Of a stretch of 64,000 bases of DNA, positions 1 through 7,979 are shown one piece after another. This DNA comes from Streptomyces sp. YIM 130001 (lineage in GTDB: Bacteria; Actinomycetota; Actinomycetes; Streptomycetales; Streptomycetaceae), in NCBI RefSeq assembly GCF_003574445.1, contig NZ_KZ984560.1, forward strand, positions 62,001-126,000. Reading direction: 5' to 3'. Positions within the stretch are counted from its first letter, which is position 1, and each line of letters opens with the position of its first letter. The translations under genes and the position numbers were made by a program. The notes below the pieces were generated by a model. That model made no database searches. It worked only from the letters and a program-made list of their open reading frames with translations, and had not been told where the DNA came from.

Positions 1-123
1 AACCGAGCAGCCGAAGGCGTCCTGCACCCCGCCGTCCAGCGCTACCCCCTCTCCGAGGCCGCCACCGCACACCGCGCCCTGGAGAACCGCGGCACGATCG
101 GCAAGGTGGTCCTGGAGCCCTGA
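1..123 (+). CDS. C-terminal end of a quinone-oxidoreductase-like MDR protein (partial)
   Basis: Forty codons in frame 1 end at TGA 121-123; the gene begins before the window. The visible tail reads HPAVQRYPLSEAATAHRALE followed by NRGTIGKVVLEP. This is the usual C-terminus of zinc-type or quinone-oxidoreductase members of the medium-chain dehydrogenase/reductase family: a Y/F-P-L-x-x-A-A-x-A-H helix, then a G-K-V/I-V-L strand. Such enzymes reduce quinones or enones with NADPH in the cytoplasm. The catalytic and nucleotide-binding parts are outside the window, so only the family is proposed. Confidence 0.6.
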   Translation, partial: NRAAEGVLHPAVQRYPLSEAATAHRALENRGTIGKVVLEP

Positions 124-181
124 ACCGTGACCGGGCGACCGAGGCGCCGCGCTCAGCGCCCGAACAGACGGACCGGCACTG

Positions 182-661
182 CTACTTGGCGGTTGCCAGT
201 GACACCAGTGCCTCGTCCGTCAGCCGGTACACCTGCCACTCGTCCTGCGGCCGGGCTCCGAGGGACTCGTAGAAGGCGATCGACGGGGCGAGCCACTTCA
301 GTACGGACCACTCGAGGCGCTGATAGCCGCGCTCCGTACAGATCCCGGCGAGCTCGGCGAGCAGCGCCTTCCCGTGGCCTCCGCCGCGCCGCTCGGGCCG
401 CACGTAGAGGTCCTCCAGGTAGATGCCGTGCACTCCGCGCCAGGTCGAGAAGGTGAGGAACCACAGGGCGAAGCCGACGGTCTCGCCGGTCCGGTCGTCC
501 TCGGCGATGTGCGCGTACGCGGCCGGCCGCTCGCCGAAGAGCGCCTCGGTCAGCTGGGCGGGCGTGGCCCTGACCTCGTCCGACGCTTTCTCGTAGGCGG
601 CCAGTTCACGAATCATGGCGAGAATCTCGGGGACGTCGGCGGGGCGCGCGGCACGGATCAT
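182..661 (-). CDS. GNAT-family N-acetyltransferase
   Basis: The 159-aa protein has the length and layout of a single-domain GNAT enzyme, which moves an acetyl group from acetyl-CoA to an amine. The acetyl-CoA-binding motif A is visible as RRGGGHGKAL (residues 91-100) after the YLEDLYVRPE strand. The C-terminal FYESLGA motif is also present. The YLEDLYV and FYESLGA pattern resembles the diamine (spermidine/spermine) acetyltransferase-like branch, so a small polyamine-like amine is a reasonable but unproven substrate. It is convergent with the partial gene to its left and stands alone. Confidence 0.85.
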   Translation of the reverse strand: MIRAARPADVPEILAMIRELAAYEKASDEVRATPAQLTEALFGERPAAYAHIAEDDRTGETVGFALWFLTFSTWRGVHGIYLEDLYVRPERRGGGHGKALLAELAGICTERGYQRLEWSVLKWLAPSIAFYESLGARPQDEWQVYRLTDEALVSLATAK

Positions 662-724
662 GCGAGAAGGCTATGCAGGCGGCCACCGCGCCCCGCCACC
701 CGCCCGCCCACTCCGCCGATACGT

Positions 725-1117
725 TCACGCGCCCGGGCGGCGCTCGTCGTCCGGTTCCCGTGCGTCGCAGGACGTGGTACCGCCGTACGCCGCCGCCGCG
801 AGGCGGGCGCCGCGGCTCTCGGCCACGCGCAGGACCTCCCGCAGCGACTCGGTCAGCCTGGCCGAGAGGAAGCGCAGCTCGCCGCGTGCGGCCTCGGGGT
901 CGTCGAGCAGGGCCTCCGCGTGCCCTACGAGATCGGCGCCCATGCCGAGTTGGACGGACTCGACGGTATCGGCGAGCCGGGAGAGAGCGCCGGGAACACG
1001 GCTGTCGGTGACGAGATACGCCGGCTTCCCTCCGAAGCCGGCCCAGGGCAACAGCCGAGGCGCCGAACCGTACGAGAAGCAGGGACCGTTCACGGATTCC
1101 GCGCTGGGGTGCGACAC
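725..1117 (-). CDS. conserved hypothetical protein divergent from an XRE regulator
   Basis: A 130-aa soluble protein of unknown function. GTG at 1117 is preferred over a codon 66 bases upstream because GGAAG lies just before it, and because the upstream codons (Arg/His-rich) look like translated leader. Visible features are an aromatic/Pro N-terminus (FSYGSAPRLLPWAGFGGKP) and a long amphipathic helical middle. There is no signal peptide, membrane segment or recognised catalytic motif. It is divergent from the XRE regulator at 1219 with about 100 bp between them, so shared control is plausible. Confidence 0.55.
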   Translation of the reverse strand: MSHPSAESVNGPCFSYGSAPRLLPWAGFGGKPAYLVTDSRVPGALSRLADTVESVQLGMGADLVGHAEALLDDPEAARGELRFLSARLTESLREVLRVAESRGARLAAAAYGGTTSCDAREPDDERRPGA

Positions 1118-1206
1118 GTCTGCCTGCTTCCGTCGGTGGGTCAAGTGCACATGACCTTGCCTGGACCAGCAGCGCAAACCCATCCCAACTACCTATAGGA
1201 CCGCCC

Positions 1207-1221
1207 TATATTGGAACCATG
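1207..1221 (+). promoter_or_regulatory. -10 element of a probably leaderless XRE mRNA
   Basis: TATATT at 1207-1212 is followed by six bases and then the ATG at 1219. Transcription would begin at or next to the start codon, and no Shine-Dalgarno sequence exists between them. A palindrome CCTATAGG (1192-1199) sits just upstream and could be an autoregulatory operator. No convincing -35 was seen at the usual spacing. Confidence 0.5.
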
Positions 1222-2472
1222 GGGGACTTTGCCACGGATGCGAACCTCTGGTCGCACCCACGACTCGTCACCGCCGTCACCGAACAGGCGTGGGGCGACG
1301 TGTTCCGGGCGTACCGCCGTCTGTCAGGCACGAGCCAGACGAAGCTCGGCGAGCTGGTCGGGCTCGCCCAGTCCGACGTGTCCGATATCGAGCGGGGCAG
1401 ACGACGGGTCACCTCGGTCGAGGTACGGCAGCGGATCGTCGCCGGACTCGGCGTGCCCCCTGGCTTGTTGAGCGAGGCACCACCTCCGGACCCGTGCCCG
1501 GTGCCGGGACTCTCCACTCCGGTTGCGATCCCGGACGGAGACCTGCTGTCACGCGTCACGACGGCGACCCGAGGCGGGCGGCCGGTGGACGCGGCCACAC
1601 TGGACTGGCTGGACCGTCTGCTGGCGGAGCACCGACGCGCGGAGGACTTCATCGGCTCCAGGCCACTGATGGACGTCATGGGCCGGCAACTTCAAACGGT
1701 CGTCGACCTGTACGGAGGCGCGCGCGGTCCGTTGACCGGCCGCGTGATCCGTCTCGCCGCCGAACACGCGCAGTTTCTGGCCTGGATGTCCCAGGACCAG
1801 GGGCGAACAGCCGGCGCACTCGGCTGGTACGACCGTTCCCACGAGTGGGCCATGGAGGCCGGGGACGTGAACATGGCGGCCACGACGCTGAGCATGAAGG
1901 CCCACCTGGCCTGGTCGGGCGGCAGCGGGGAGCGCTGCGTGCGCCTGGCCGAGGCTGCGCGATGGTCGGCCCCGGGGGCATCCCTGGGGGTGCGGGGCAT
2001 GGCGGCCCAGATGGAGGCACGCGGCCATGCGCTCGCCGGGGACGGGGATCAGGCGAGGCGCCGATTCGACGAGGCGCAGGTGCTGATCGGCCGTGCTGCC
2101 GAGCACCCGGAGGACGAGCCTCCCTGGATGTACTTCTACGACGAGACGTGGTTCACGCTGCAGCGGGGCATGGCCGCGTTGCACTTCCGGGACTGGCAGG
2201 CGGCTGCGCACGACATCTCGCTCGGCCTCGCCTCGTTGCCGTCCAACTACCGCCGCGACAGGGCTTGGTACGGCGCGTGCCTCGCACACGCTCTGGCCGG
2301 TGCCGGCGATCCCGAACAGTCCCTCTCCGTAGCTCTGTCGGTCGCACCGGACGCCTCGGCCGTGGGCCGTCCGCACGCCTGGGACGAACTGCACACGACG
2401 GCCGCGGTCTTGATGCGGTCAGGCGCCGGCGAAGGTCGTCCACTGGGTGACGCACTGACCGAGTTGGATTGA
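1219..2472 (+). CDS. XRE-family transcriptional regulator with helical-repeat C-terminal region
   Basis: 417 aa. Residues about 25-85 form a Cro/C1-type helix-turn-helix (LGELVGLAQSDVSDIERGRR is the recognition part). The next 300 residues are all-helical and resemble tetratricopeptide-like repeats, as in many Streptomyces XRE regulators that sense a peptide or protein partner. It probably binds DNA as a dimer and may control itself and the divergent small gene. The start is the ATG six bases after a TATATT box, which implies leaderless translation. A second regulator of the same architecture, unrelated in detail, lies at 46026-47240. Confidence 0.85.
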   Translation: MGDFATDANLWSHPRLVTAVTEQAWGDVFRAYRRLSGTSQTKLGELVGLAQSDVSDIERGRRRVTSVEVRQRIVAGLGVPPGLLSEAPPPDPCPVPGLSTPVAIPDGDLLSRVTTATRGGRPVDAATLDWLDRLLAEHRRAEDFIGSRPLMDVMGRQLQTVVDLYGGARGPLTGRVIRLAAEHAQFLAWMSQDQGRTAGALGWYDRSHEWAMEAGDVNMAATTLSMKAHLAWSGGSGERCVRLAEAARWSAPGASLGVRGMAAQMEARGHALAGDGDQARRRFDEAQVLIGRAAEHPEDEPPWMYFYDETWFTLQRGMAALHFRDWQAAAHDISLGLASLPSNYRRDRAWYGACLAHALAGAGDPEQSLSVALSVAPDASAVGRPHAWDELHTTAAVLMRSGAGEGRPLGDALTELD

Positions 2473-2539
2473 GAGAGGCCGCCCCACCGCAAGGTGTGGG
2501 CGCCCCCTCACTGGCAGAGCCCTGTCGGTCCCGCCAACC

Positions 2540-3307
2540 TCAAATCCGCGGCTCCCACCGGAACTTCTTCATCGCGAGTCGGGCGAACAGGGCCGTCCAC
2601 ACCAGTGTGACGACCAGCTTCGCCAGTGCGTCGGCCGCTCCCACGTCGCCGGTCCAGCCCGACCTGACGAGGTCGATGACGCCGGTCAGCGGGAGGTACT
2701 CCAGGACCGTCTGCAGGCCGTCGGGCAGGAAATCGAGCGGGAAGTAGATGCCGGTGACCATCGGCAGGATGAACATGACCGGCATCGGAAGGATGCCCGC
2801 GCTCTCCACCGTGCGGCAGAGCGCCGCCGTCGCCGCGCCCATGGCGAGCATCAGCAGGATCCCGGCCAGCAGTCCGATCAGCGCCAGATGGGGTGCGACC
2901 GGCGCGGCGCCGGTCATCACGGAGACGATGGCGGTGACGACCACGATCTGCACCAGGGTGACCGTGACGTACACCGAGGCGCCGCCGGCCAGGATCGAGA
3001 CGTCCGAGACCTCGCCGGTCCGCAGCCGCTTCATCACGAGTTCTTCGCGACGGGCGACGTAGAGGCCGACGATCGCGGTGTAGAGCGAGTAGATGAGGAA
3101 CAGGCCGGTGACCGTGGCGATCATCATCGGGCCGAGGTCGAACCCCGCGGTCACCTCGTCCAGCTGCGACTTGATGAGGTCCTGTACGAACTTGAGGCCG
3201 ACCACCATGACGATCGGCATGAAGAGGACGAAGAAGTAGTTCGTCTTGACGCGGTTGAACAGCTTCCACTCGATGCGGTACAGCGTCACCAGGTGCTTGG
3301 TGTTCAT
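2540..3307 (-). CDS. ABC-2 type transporter permease
   Basis: A 255-aa integral membrane protein with about six hydrophobic segments, typical of ABC-2 permeases of small-molecule or drug exporters. It starts inside the last codons of the ATPase gene (ATGA overlap 3304-3307), so the two are translationally coupled and form one transporter. The cytoplasmic loop near residue 90 (VARREELVMKRLRTG) matches the region that contacts the ATPase in this family. The substrate cannot be read from sequence. The unit is transcribed away from the linaridin operon and may or may not belong to it. Confidence 0.88.
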   Translation of the reverse strand: MNTKHLVTLYRIEWKLFNRVKTNYFFVLFMPIVMVVGLKFVQDLIKSQLDEVTAGFDLGPMMIATVTGLFLIYSLYTAIVGLYVARREELVMKRLRTGEVSDVSILAGGASVYVTVTLVQIVVVTAIVSVMTGAAPVAPHLALIGLLAGILLMLAMGAATAALCRTVESAGILPMPVMFILPMVTGIYFPLDFLPDGLQTVLEYLPLTGVIDLVRSGWTGDVGAADALAKLVVTLVWTALFARLAMKKFRWEPRI

Positions 3308-4326
3308 GCCGTCCTCCCCGTGTTCGCGCCGGCGGTGGCCATGGCGTCCTGGGCCTGGCCGGTCGTATCCACGGCGGCGTCGTCGTCCTCATCGGCGCTC
3401 GCGCCGCCCGCGATGGAGATGAAGGCCTCCTCGAGGGAGGCGGGGCGGGCGGTGAAGCGGGCCAGTCGCAGTCCGGCGCCCCCGGCCCAGGCGAGGACGG
3501 CCGCGGCGTCGGTCTGCAGGTCGTCGGTGGTGACCGTCGTCGTACCGCGTTCCGTCGACACCTGCCCGACGAGGGGTGGCAGGTCGGACGCCGTCCAGGG
3601 TTCGGGCAGTCCGAAGGCGAGCGTGGCGGGGTGGTCGGCGACGATCTGCTCGACCGTGCCGGACGCGGCGATCCGGCCGCGGTGCATGATCGCCAGGTGG
3701 TCGGCCAGCTCCTGAGCCTCTTCCAGGTAGTGCGTGGTCAGCAGGATCGTGGTGCCGGCCTCGCGCAGCCCGCCGATCAACTTCCAGGTGGCGTGGCGGC
3801 CTTCGGCGTCCATGCCGGCGGTGGGCTCGTCGAGGAAGAGGATCTCGGGAGTGGTCAGGGTGGCGGTGGCCAGGTCGAGGCGGCGCTTCTCGCCTCCCGA
3901 GAGGTTCTTGACCATGACGTCGGCGCGGTGCGCGAGGCCGGTCAACTCCAGCGCGTCGTCGACCGGACGGGGCCGGGTGCTGAGGTCGGCCCACATCTGG
4001 ACGGACTCGGCGACCGTCAACTGGCTGATGAATCCGCCCTCTTGGAGCATCACCCCGGTCCGGCTGCGGATCCGCTCCCGGTCCTTGACGGGGTCCAGGT
4101 CGCCGAAGAGGCGGATGGTTCCCTCGCGCGGTGCCGCCAGTCCTTCGAGGAGCTCGACGGTCGAGGTCTTGCCCGCACCATTGGTGCCGAGCAGGGCGAA
4201 CAGTTCGCCTGGCTGGACGGTGAAGCTGACACCGCGTACGGCGTCGAAGGCGTCCTTGCCCCTGCCGTAGCGGCGCCACACGCCCTCCACGTGCAGGTGG
4301 CTGCCTTGCGCGGCCTTGCCGGGCAT
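3304..4326 (-). CDS. ABC transporter ATP-binding protein
   Basis: 340 aa from the ATG at 4326, chosen over a longer frame because GGAAAGGAG lies seven bases upstream. Walker A is GTNGAGKTS (residues 47-55). The signature LSGGEKRRL, Walker B ILFLDEPTAGMD and the H-loop LLTTHYLEEA follow in order. The C-terminal extension of about 90 residues is typical of DrrA/CcmA-like exporters, where it contacts the permease. It energises export with the coupled permease at 2540-3307. No regulator is adjacent. Confidence 0.9.
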   Translation of the reverse strand: MPGKAAQGSHLHVEGVWRRYGRGKDAFDAVRGVSFTVQPGELFALLGTNGAGKTSTVELLEGLAAPREGTIRLFGDLDPVKDRERIRSRTGVMLQEGGFISQLTVAESVQMWADLSTRPRPVDDALELTGLAHRADVMVKNLSGGEKRRLDLATATLTTPEILFLDEPTAGMDAEGRHATWKLIGGLREAGTTILLTTHYLEEAQELADHLAIMHRGRIAASGTVEQIVADHPATLAFGLPEPWTASDLPPLVGQVSTERGTTTVTTDDLQTDAAAVLAWAGGAGLRLARFTARPASLEEAFISIAGGASADEDDDAAVDTTGQAQDAMATAGANTGRTA

Positions 4327-4670
4327 GTCTCTCCTTTCCCCGGGAGCGGCACCCACTCCCCGGCGTACACCACTGGTCAGGTGGGGCCGCCGCCGTTTCG
4401 GCATGCGTAACGTCTCGCGCGGCGAAATCCCTGTGTGCGATACGGGCGTGCGATACCGAGGTCGACCGGCACCGGTGACCGCCGCACTCGCGAGTCGGCC
4501 CCGCCCTCTCGACGGTCAACTTTCGAGGGCGACGCAGAGTTCCGTACGCGTACCGGATAAATGGCCCCGGTACAGGTCGTCCGCCAGTACTCGACTTGCG
4601 ACTCCACAGGGATAGTTGCACAGCCCGGGCCTGCATTACACCCCTGGAATGCAACCTCTTTTCCGTGAAT

Positions 4671-4725
4671 CGGTACCCGGAGTACCGCCGCCCTCGGTAC
4701 CCGGGAAGGTAAAGGCGGTACCCGG
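4671..4725. repeat. three copies of CGGTACCCGG, two helical turns apart
   Basis: CGGTACCCGG occurs at 4671-4680, 4695-4704 and 4716-4725. Spacings of 24 and 21 bases put the copies on roughly the same DNA face, as in arrays of regulator sites. Each copy contains the palindrome GGTACC. No regulator gene lies next to the array, so the binding protein is unknown. Confidence 0.55.
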
Positions 4726-5164
4726 GTGCCGATTCGGCCGCGGATGCACCAGGACCATGAATCAGACCCACGCTCGTTGGGTCCTACACGTAAATTTTCC
4801 CCGGGGCGCACTCACACAATTCACACAGAAAACATGTCCGGCTATACGGCACATGAGAGCGAGAGCGCGAGAGAAGCGGACAGACTCCCCGATACACCGA
4901 AAACTCTCCACTCAGCCCCGAGTCGCCGGCCACCACTCGTCCGCGCCCCCGACGGGCAGGCACACACCCCTCACCTGCATATACGTTCCGCCGCCAGCGC
5001 GGGTGCCACCGCATCCCGGCACCACATCCAGTGGCATGACCACGCCATAAAAGTCCATCGCACGAATAATCCGTGTGCAGAATGCAGCACAAACGGAGGG
5101 CGACGCTCCGAACCGAACCCAGGGAAACCTCAGGGAAACCTCAAATAGTCGATGGATTCCTGAA

Positions 5165-5180
5165 TGTGACCTACATCACA
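5165..5180. promoter_or_regulatory. Crp-like binding site
   Basis: TGTGACCTACATCACA is a perfect TGTGA-N6-TCACA palindrome, the classical CRP consensus. It also fits the GTG-N8-CAC core bound by the Streptomyces Crp protein. It is centred about 55 bases before the start point expected from the promoter at 5192-5221, a normal activator position. It suggests that the RiPP operon responds to a CRP/FNR-family regulator. Confidence 0.6.
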
Positions 5181-5191
5181 CCCGCTTTACC

Positions 5192-5221
5192 TTGAAATTG
5201 CCAATCCTTGGTGACTACGTT
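5192..5221 (+). promoter_or_regulatory. candidate promoter of the linaridin-like operon
   Basis: TTGAAA (5192-5197) and TACGTT (5216-5221) are separated by 18 bases, a reasonable pair for the housekeeping sigma factor HrdB. It lies downstream of the Crp-like palindrome and upstream of both precursor genes. The assignment rests on the two hexamers only. Confidence 0.4.
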
Positions 5222-5465
5222 CTCAATCCTGCAAGGCAGCACAGAAACACCAGTGCGACGACGGGGGTCGGTGTCTGTGGAATTGAGCAGCCGGCGGTAC
5301 GACGGTTTTCCGCCGCCCAGGAAAGCTCACACACCCTTGTATTCCCGTTATCTCTTTCCTTGCATTCTTGCGTCCCATTGACGCGCGTTCACATCTGTCG
5401 AATTGAACGCGACAGGTGCGACCGCGTGTCAATCGGCACCCGGCAAAGCAGAAACGGAGAAGTTC

Positions 5466-5666
5466 ATGCTTCTTGAGAAGGTCAACGAGAACGAGGCGCT
5501 CGCCGGCGAGCTCACCGCTGACGGCCCTGTGGCGTACAACGTCCCGGTCATGGCCACCCCGGCCCTGATCGCGACCCCGGTCATCGCCAAGGCCGCGGGC
5601 GCCGTTGTCGGCGCCGGCGCCGTCGGCGGTGCCGCGTACGGCGCCTACCGCGCGGTCGTCAACTAA
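5466..5666 (+). CDS. linaridin-like RiPP precursor peptide 1
   Basis: 66 aa, ATG at 5466 after ACGGAGAA. Residues 1-25 are an acidic leader starting MLLEKVNENE. PVMATP (residues 27-32) fits the PxxxTP motif known from linaridin leaders. The remainder is a hydrophobic Ala/Gly/Val core with GAVVGAGAVGGAAYGAY and a C-terminal Asn. It has no Cys, and after the motif only one Thr, in a second ATP tripeptide. It is 208 bases upstream of a second precursor with the same PVMATPA block. Linaridin-type membership is inferred from the motif and the modifying genes downstream. The cleavage site is unknown. Confidence 0.7.
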   Translation: MLLEKVNENEALAGELTADGPVAYNVPVMATPALIATPVIAKAAGAVVGAGAVGGAAYGAYRAVVN

Positions 5667-5800
5667 ACCTGACTCCCGCGCGCTCCGGCCCAGGCATCAG
5701 CACCGGGCCGGGCGACATTGCCGTACGGGCTGCGCGAGCAGAACTCCGGAGTGCGCCCCGGAACAGCCCGTGGGTGCTCCTGGAGCTACAAGACCCCCCT

Positions 5801-5831
5801 GGGTGGCGGGCGGATGAAGCGCCCGCCACCC
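5801..5831 (+). terminator. strong hairpin between the two precursor genes
   Basis: GGGTGGCGGGCG (5801-5812) pairs perfectly with its complement at 5820-5831 across a seven-base loop. No T-tract follows, so it could act as an intrinsic terminator, an attenuator or a stabilising 3' end that raises precursor-1 mRNA over the downstream enzymes. Its position after the first precursor is typical of RiPP operons that need excess substrate peptide. Confidence 0.6.
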
Positions 5832-5874
5832 AAGGCGGTCACGTCCGCTTTATCAGTACAGAAGGGAACATGCA

Positions 5875-6057
5875 ATGTCGATCATGCTGGAGAGGATCAA
5901 CGCCGGAGAGGGCGAGATGACCGAGCAGAGCATCGCGCCGGTCATGGCCACCCCCGCCGCCTTCGTCGCCGGTGCTGTCGCCGGCGCCAAGGTCTCGGGC
6001 GCGCTGGTCGCCGCCGCCGCCGGCGGTGCCGCTGTCGGCGCCGCGGTCAAGAAGTAA
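5875..6057 (+). CDS. linaridin-like RiPP precursor peptide 2
   Basis: 60 aa, ATG at 5875 with GAAGGGA eight bases upstream; an earlier ATG at 5870 is out of frame. The leader MSIMLERINAGEGEMTEQ is acidic and aligns with precursor 1 (ML-E-N). PVMATPA occupies residues 22-28 and again fits PxxxTP. The core AAFVAGAVAGAKVSG continues into an Ala/Gly/Val tract ending in KK. There is no Thr or Cys after the motif and only one Ser (S41), which is odd because linaridins are defined by dehydrobutyrine made from Thr. The core looks like a membrane-active helix with small-xxx-small spacing. Confidence 0.7.
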   Translation: MSIMLERINAGEGEMTEQSIAPVMATPAAFVAGAVAGAKVSGALVAAAAGGAAVGAAVKK

Positions 6058-6096
6058 CACCGGGCGTCACTCGCACAGTTAGGGCCAACAAAATCA

Positions 6097-6927
6097 ATGT
6101 GGTCTCGCATCCGCAGATCCGTTGAGTTGGCATGTGCCCAGCCGCTCGGCACCGCCGAGCGGCTGAGCGCAGCCACTCATCTGCTCTCCAGCCTCGAATA
6201 CATGGCGCGCAAGGTCGATCGGGAGCCGGGCGGCCTCAACGACTGGACGTACCTGCGCTCACAGGTCCCCAGCAAGTACAAGGTCATCACCAAGCTCAAG
6301 GACTGGGCCGCCAAGGAGTCCGTGACCCAGACCCTGCACGCCTCACGCGCCGTCGCCGCCGCCGTCGTCATCTCCCCCACGCGCAACAACAACGTGCGCA
6401 TGGCGTGCGACGCGTACCTGGCGGCCACTCAGATCCTGCTCTACCCGCGCCACTTCTTCGGCACCGACGGGTCCGACCAGGTCTCCTTCCTCGTCCAGAC
6501 TTCCGCCGCCCTCGGCCGCGCCGGCGGCACCGACGCCACACGCAAGGCCGCGGTCCAGTTCATCGGCGCGCAGATCGTCCTGTCGTACGGCGCCTCCGGC
6601 TGGGCCAAGCTGCCCGGCCAGCCCTGGCAGAACGGCGACGCGCTGGTGAAGATCATGCGCACCGAGACGTACGGCGACAAGTGGCTCTTCGAGCTGCTGT
6701 CCGAGTACCCGGCGGCCTCCCGCGCGCTGTGCCACCTGGTGCTCGCCATGGAATGCGGATTCCCCCTGCTGCTGCTCAAGAAGGGGAAGTACCTCGACCT
6801 CGGCCTGATCGCCATGGCCGGCTTCCACCTCGCGAACGCGCGGTTCATGGGACTGTCCCGGTTCGCCTGGGCCTTCATCGCGACCTATCCGTCGGTGCGC
6901 GCGCTGGCCAAGGGAGGGGACGCATGA
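6097..6927 (+). CDS. HTTM / SdpB-like membrane protein, likely RiPP maturation
   Basis: 276 aa with several membrane helices. Visible family marks are the R-x-x-A start of the first helix region (HASRAVAAAVVISP), YLAATQILLYPRHF, and the central QIVLSYGASGWAKL-x-G-x-x-W-x-x-G block. That block is characteristic of HTTM (vitamin-K-carboxylase-like) proteins such as SdpB. In RiPP clusters of the linaridin and SdpABC kind these proteins act on the precursor at the membrane. The ATG at 6097 has only a weak upstream AGGGC. The stop overlaps the next ATG (ATGA), so it heads a tightly coupled run of modifying genes. Confidence 0.7.
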   Translation: MWSRIRRSVELACAQPLGTAERLSAATHLLSSLEYMARKVDREPGGLNDWTYLRSQVPSKYKVITKLKDWAAKESVTQTLHASRAVAAAVVISPTRNNNVRMACDAYLAATQILLYPRHFFGTDGSDQVSFLVQTSAALGRAGGTDATRKAAVQFIGAQIVLSYGASGWAKLPGQPWQNGDALVKIMRTETYGDKWLFELLSEYPAASRALCHLVLAMECGFPLLLLKKGKYLDLGLIAMAGFHLANARFMGLSRFAWAFIATYPSVRALAKGGDA

Positions 6928-7979
6928 GGGCGTTCACGTTCCCGAAGATCACCGGAGCCGCGCTGGCGGCGACGGCCGTCGCCGGGGTGACCCACCAGAT
7001 CTATTCGTCACTCACGTCGCAGTTCTACCGCCCGCCGGGCTTCGAGCAGCACCGTCACACCTGCTCGTCCGGCAACATCATCACGTACTACCGGCGCGAC
7101 GGCCTGCCCGGCGGCCCCACGGTGGTCTTCGAGTCCGGCCTGATGCACACCTCGGTGGCCTGGCTGCTGCTGTGCGAGCACCTGGATCCGGCGATCTCCG
7201 TGGTGGTCTACGACCGCGCCGGATACCGGAAGTCGCTGCGGCGCTGCAACGTCGAGTACAACCTCGCCGAGTCCGTCGGCGACCTCCTCGACATCATCGC
7301 CCGCGGCACGGACGGCGGGCCGACCTACGTCGTCGGGCACTCCCTGGGCGGTTATCTCGCCCACCGGGCCGCGGAACGGGCAGCGACCGAGGAGAAGGAC
7401 GGCGGGCGCCGGGCGATCGACGGCATCGTCCTCATCGACCCGACGCATCCCCAGGAACTGGTGGTCTCCCAGAGTCAGCGCGAGGGCGCACGGGGCACCA
7501 ACGCCGCCATGAAGCTCGGACCGGTCACCGCCCTGTTCGGCGGCGGACTCCTGGTGGAGAAGGGGCCGCTCTTCGAGTACTGCGAAGGCAGCCCGTACTA
7601 CCGGCAGTTGCGCCGCGAGGCGTCGAGTCACGCCGGCTGGGTCGCGTCCAAGCGCGAGTGGGGCTACTCGTACCGGCTGATGCTCGACGGCGGCCGGCCG
7701 CTGGCCCGCCTGTCCGTCCCGGTCTCGGTGATCGCCGCCGAGAAGACCGTGCTCGACCTGCCCGAGCAGCAGAAGCTGTACGACGAGTACGTCGCCTCCG
7801 GCGCCGGCGGCGGCAGCTGCCGCACGATTCCCGGATCGGCGCACCTGTCGATCACCGGCGGGGTCGAGCATGCCCCGCTCACCGCCGCCGCCGTGCAGGA
7901 ACAGGTCACCGTGTGGGCCGAGTCCGCCGTCGGCACCGGCACCGGCACCGACAGAACTCCGGAGGTGCAGGCCCGATGA
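6924..7979 (+). CDS. membrane-anchored alpha/beta hydrolase of the RiPP operon
   Basis: 351 aa starting at the overlapping ATG. Residues 8-25 form a hydrophobic N-terminal segment that may anchor or export it. The hydrolase fold is clear: FESGLMHTSVAWLL (oxyanion side), VVYDRAGYRKS, the nucleophile elbow GHSLGG (about residues 138-143), an acid-bearing strand VIAAEKT and a late His in GSAHLSI. Alpha/beta-hydrolase-fold proteins recur in linaridin clusters. Whether it cleaves the leader or assists another modification is not shown by the sequence. It overlaps its neighbours on both sides by four bases. Confidence 0.75.
   Translation: MRAFTFPKITGAALAATAVAGVTHQIYSSLTSQFYRPPGFEQHRHTCSSGNIITYYRRDGLPGGPTVVFESGLMHTSVAWLLLCEHLDPAISVVVYDRAGYRKSLRRCNVEYNLAESVGDLLDIIARGTDGGPTYVVGHSLGGYLAHRAAERAATEEKDGGRRAIDGIVLIDPTHPQELVVSQSQREGARGTNAAMKLGPVTALFGGGLLVEKGPLFEYCEGSPYYRQLRREASSHAGWVASKREWGYSYRLMLDGGRPLARLSVPVSVIAAEKTVLDLPEQQKLYDEYVASGAGGGSCRTIPGSAHLSITGGVEHAPLTAAAVQEQVTVWAESAVGTGTGTDRTPEVQAR

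Larger units (their letters stand above)
4327..5465. other. 1.1-kb gene-free divergent control region
   Basis: No convincing gene is seen between the ABC exporter (leftward) and the linaridin-like precursors (rightward). Open frames here are Arg/His/Pro-rich, lack ribosome-binding sites and lose the usual third-position G/C bias. Base composition becomes visibly AT-richer toward 5160-5460, unlike the flanking genes. The stretch holds three CGGTACCCGG repeats, a Crp-type palindrome and a plausible promoter, listed separately. A long untranslated leader of about 240 bases would precede the first precursor if that promoter is used. Confidence 0.6.

Noticed and set aside
2540..4326. ABC exporter as a linaridin gene
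   Set aside because: It is divergently transcribed over 1.1 kb away and the operon already has its own exporter; kept as a separate unit.
4616..5148. Open frames in the region before the first precursor
   Set aside because: They lack ribosome-binding sites and codon bias, overlap the candidate promoter elements, and give His/Pro/Arg-rich products.
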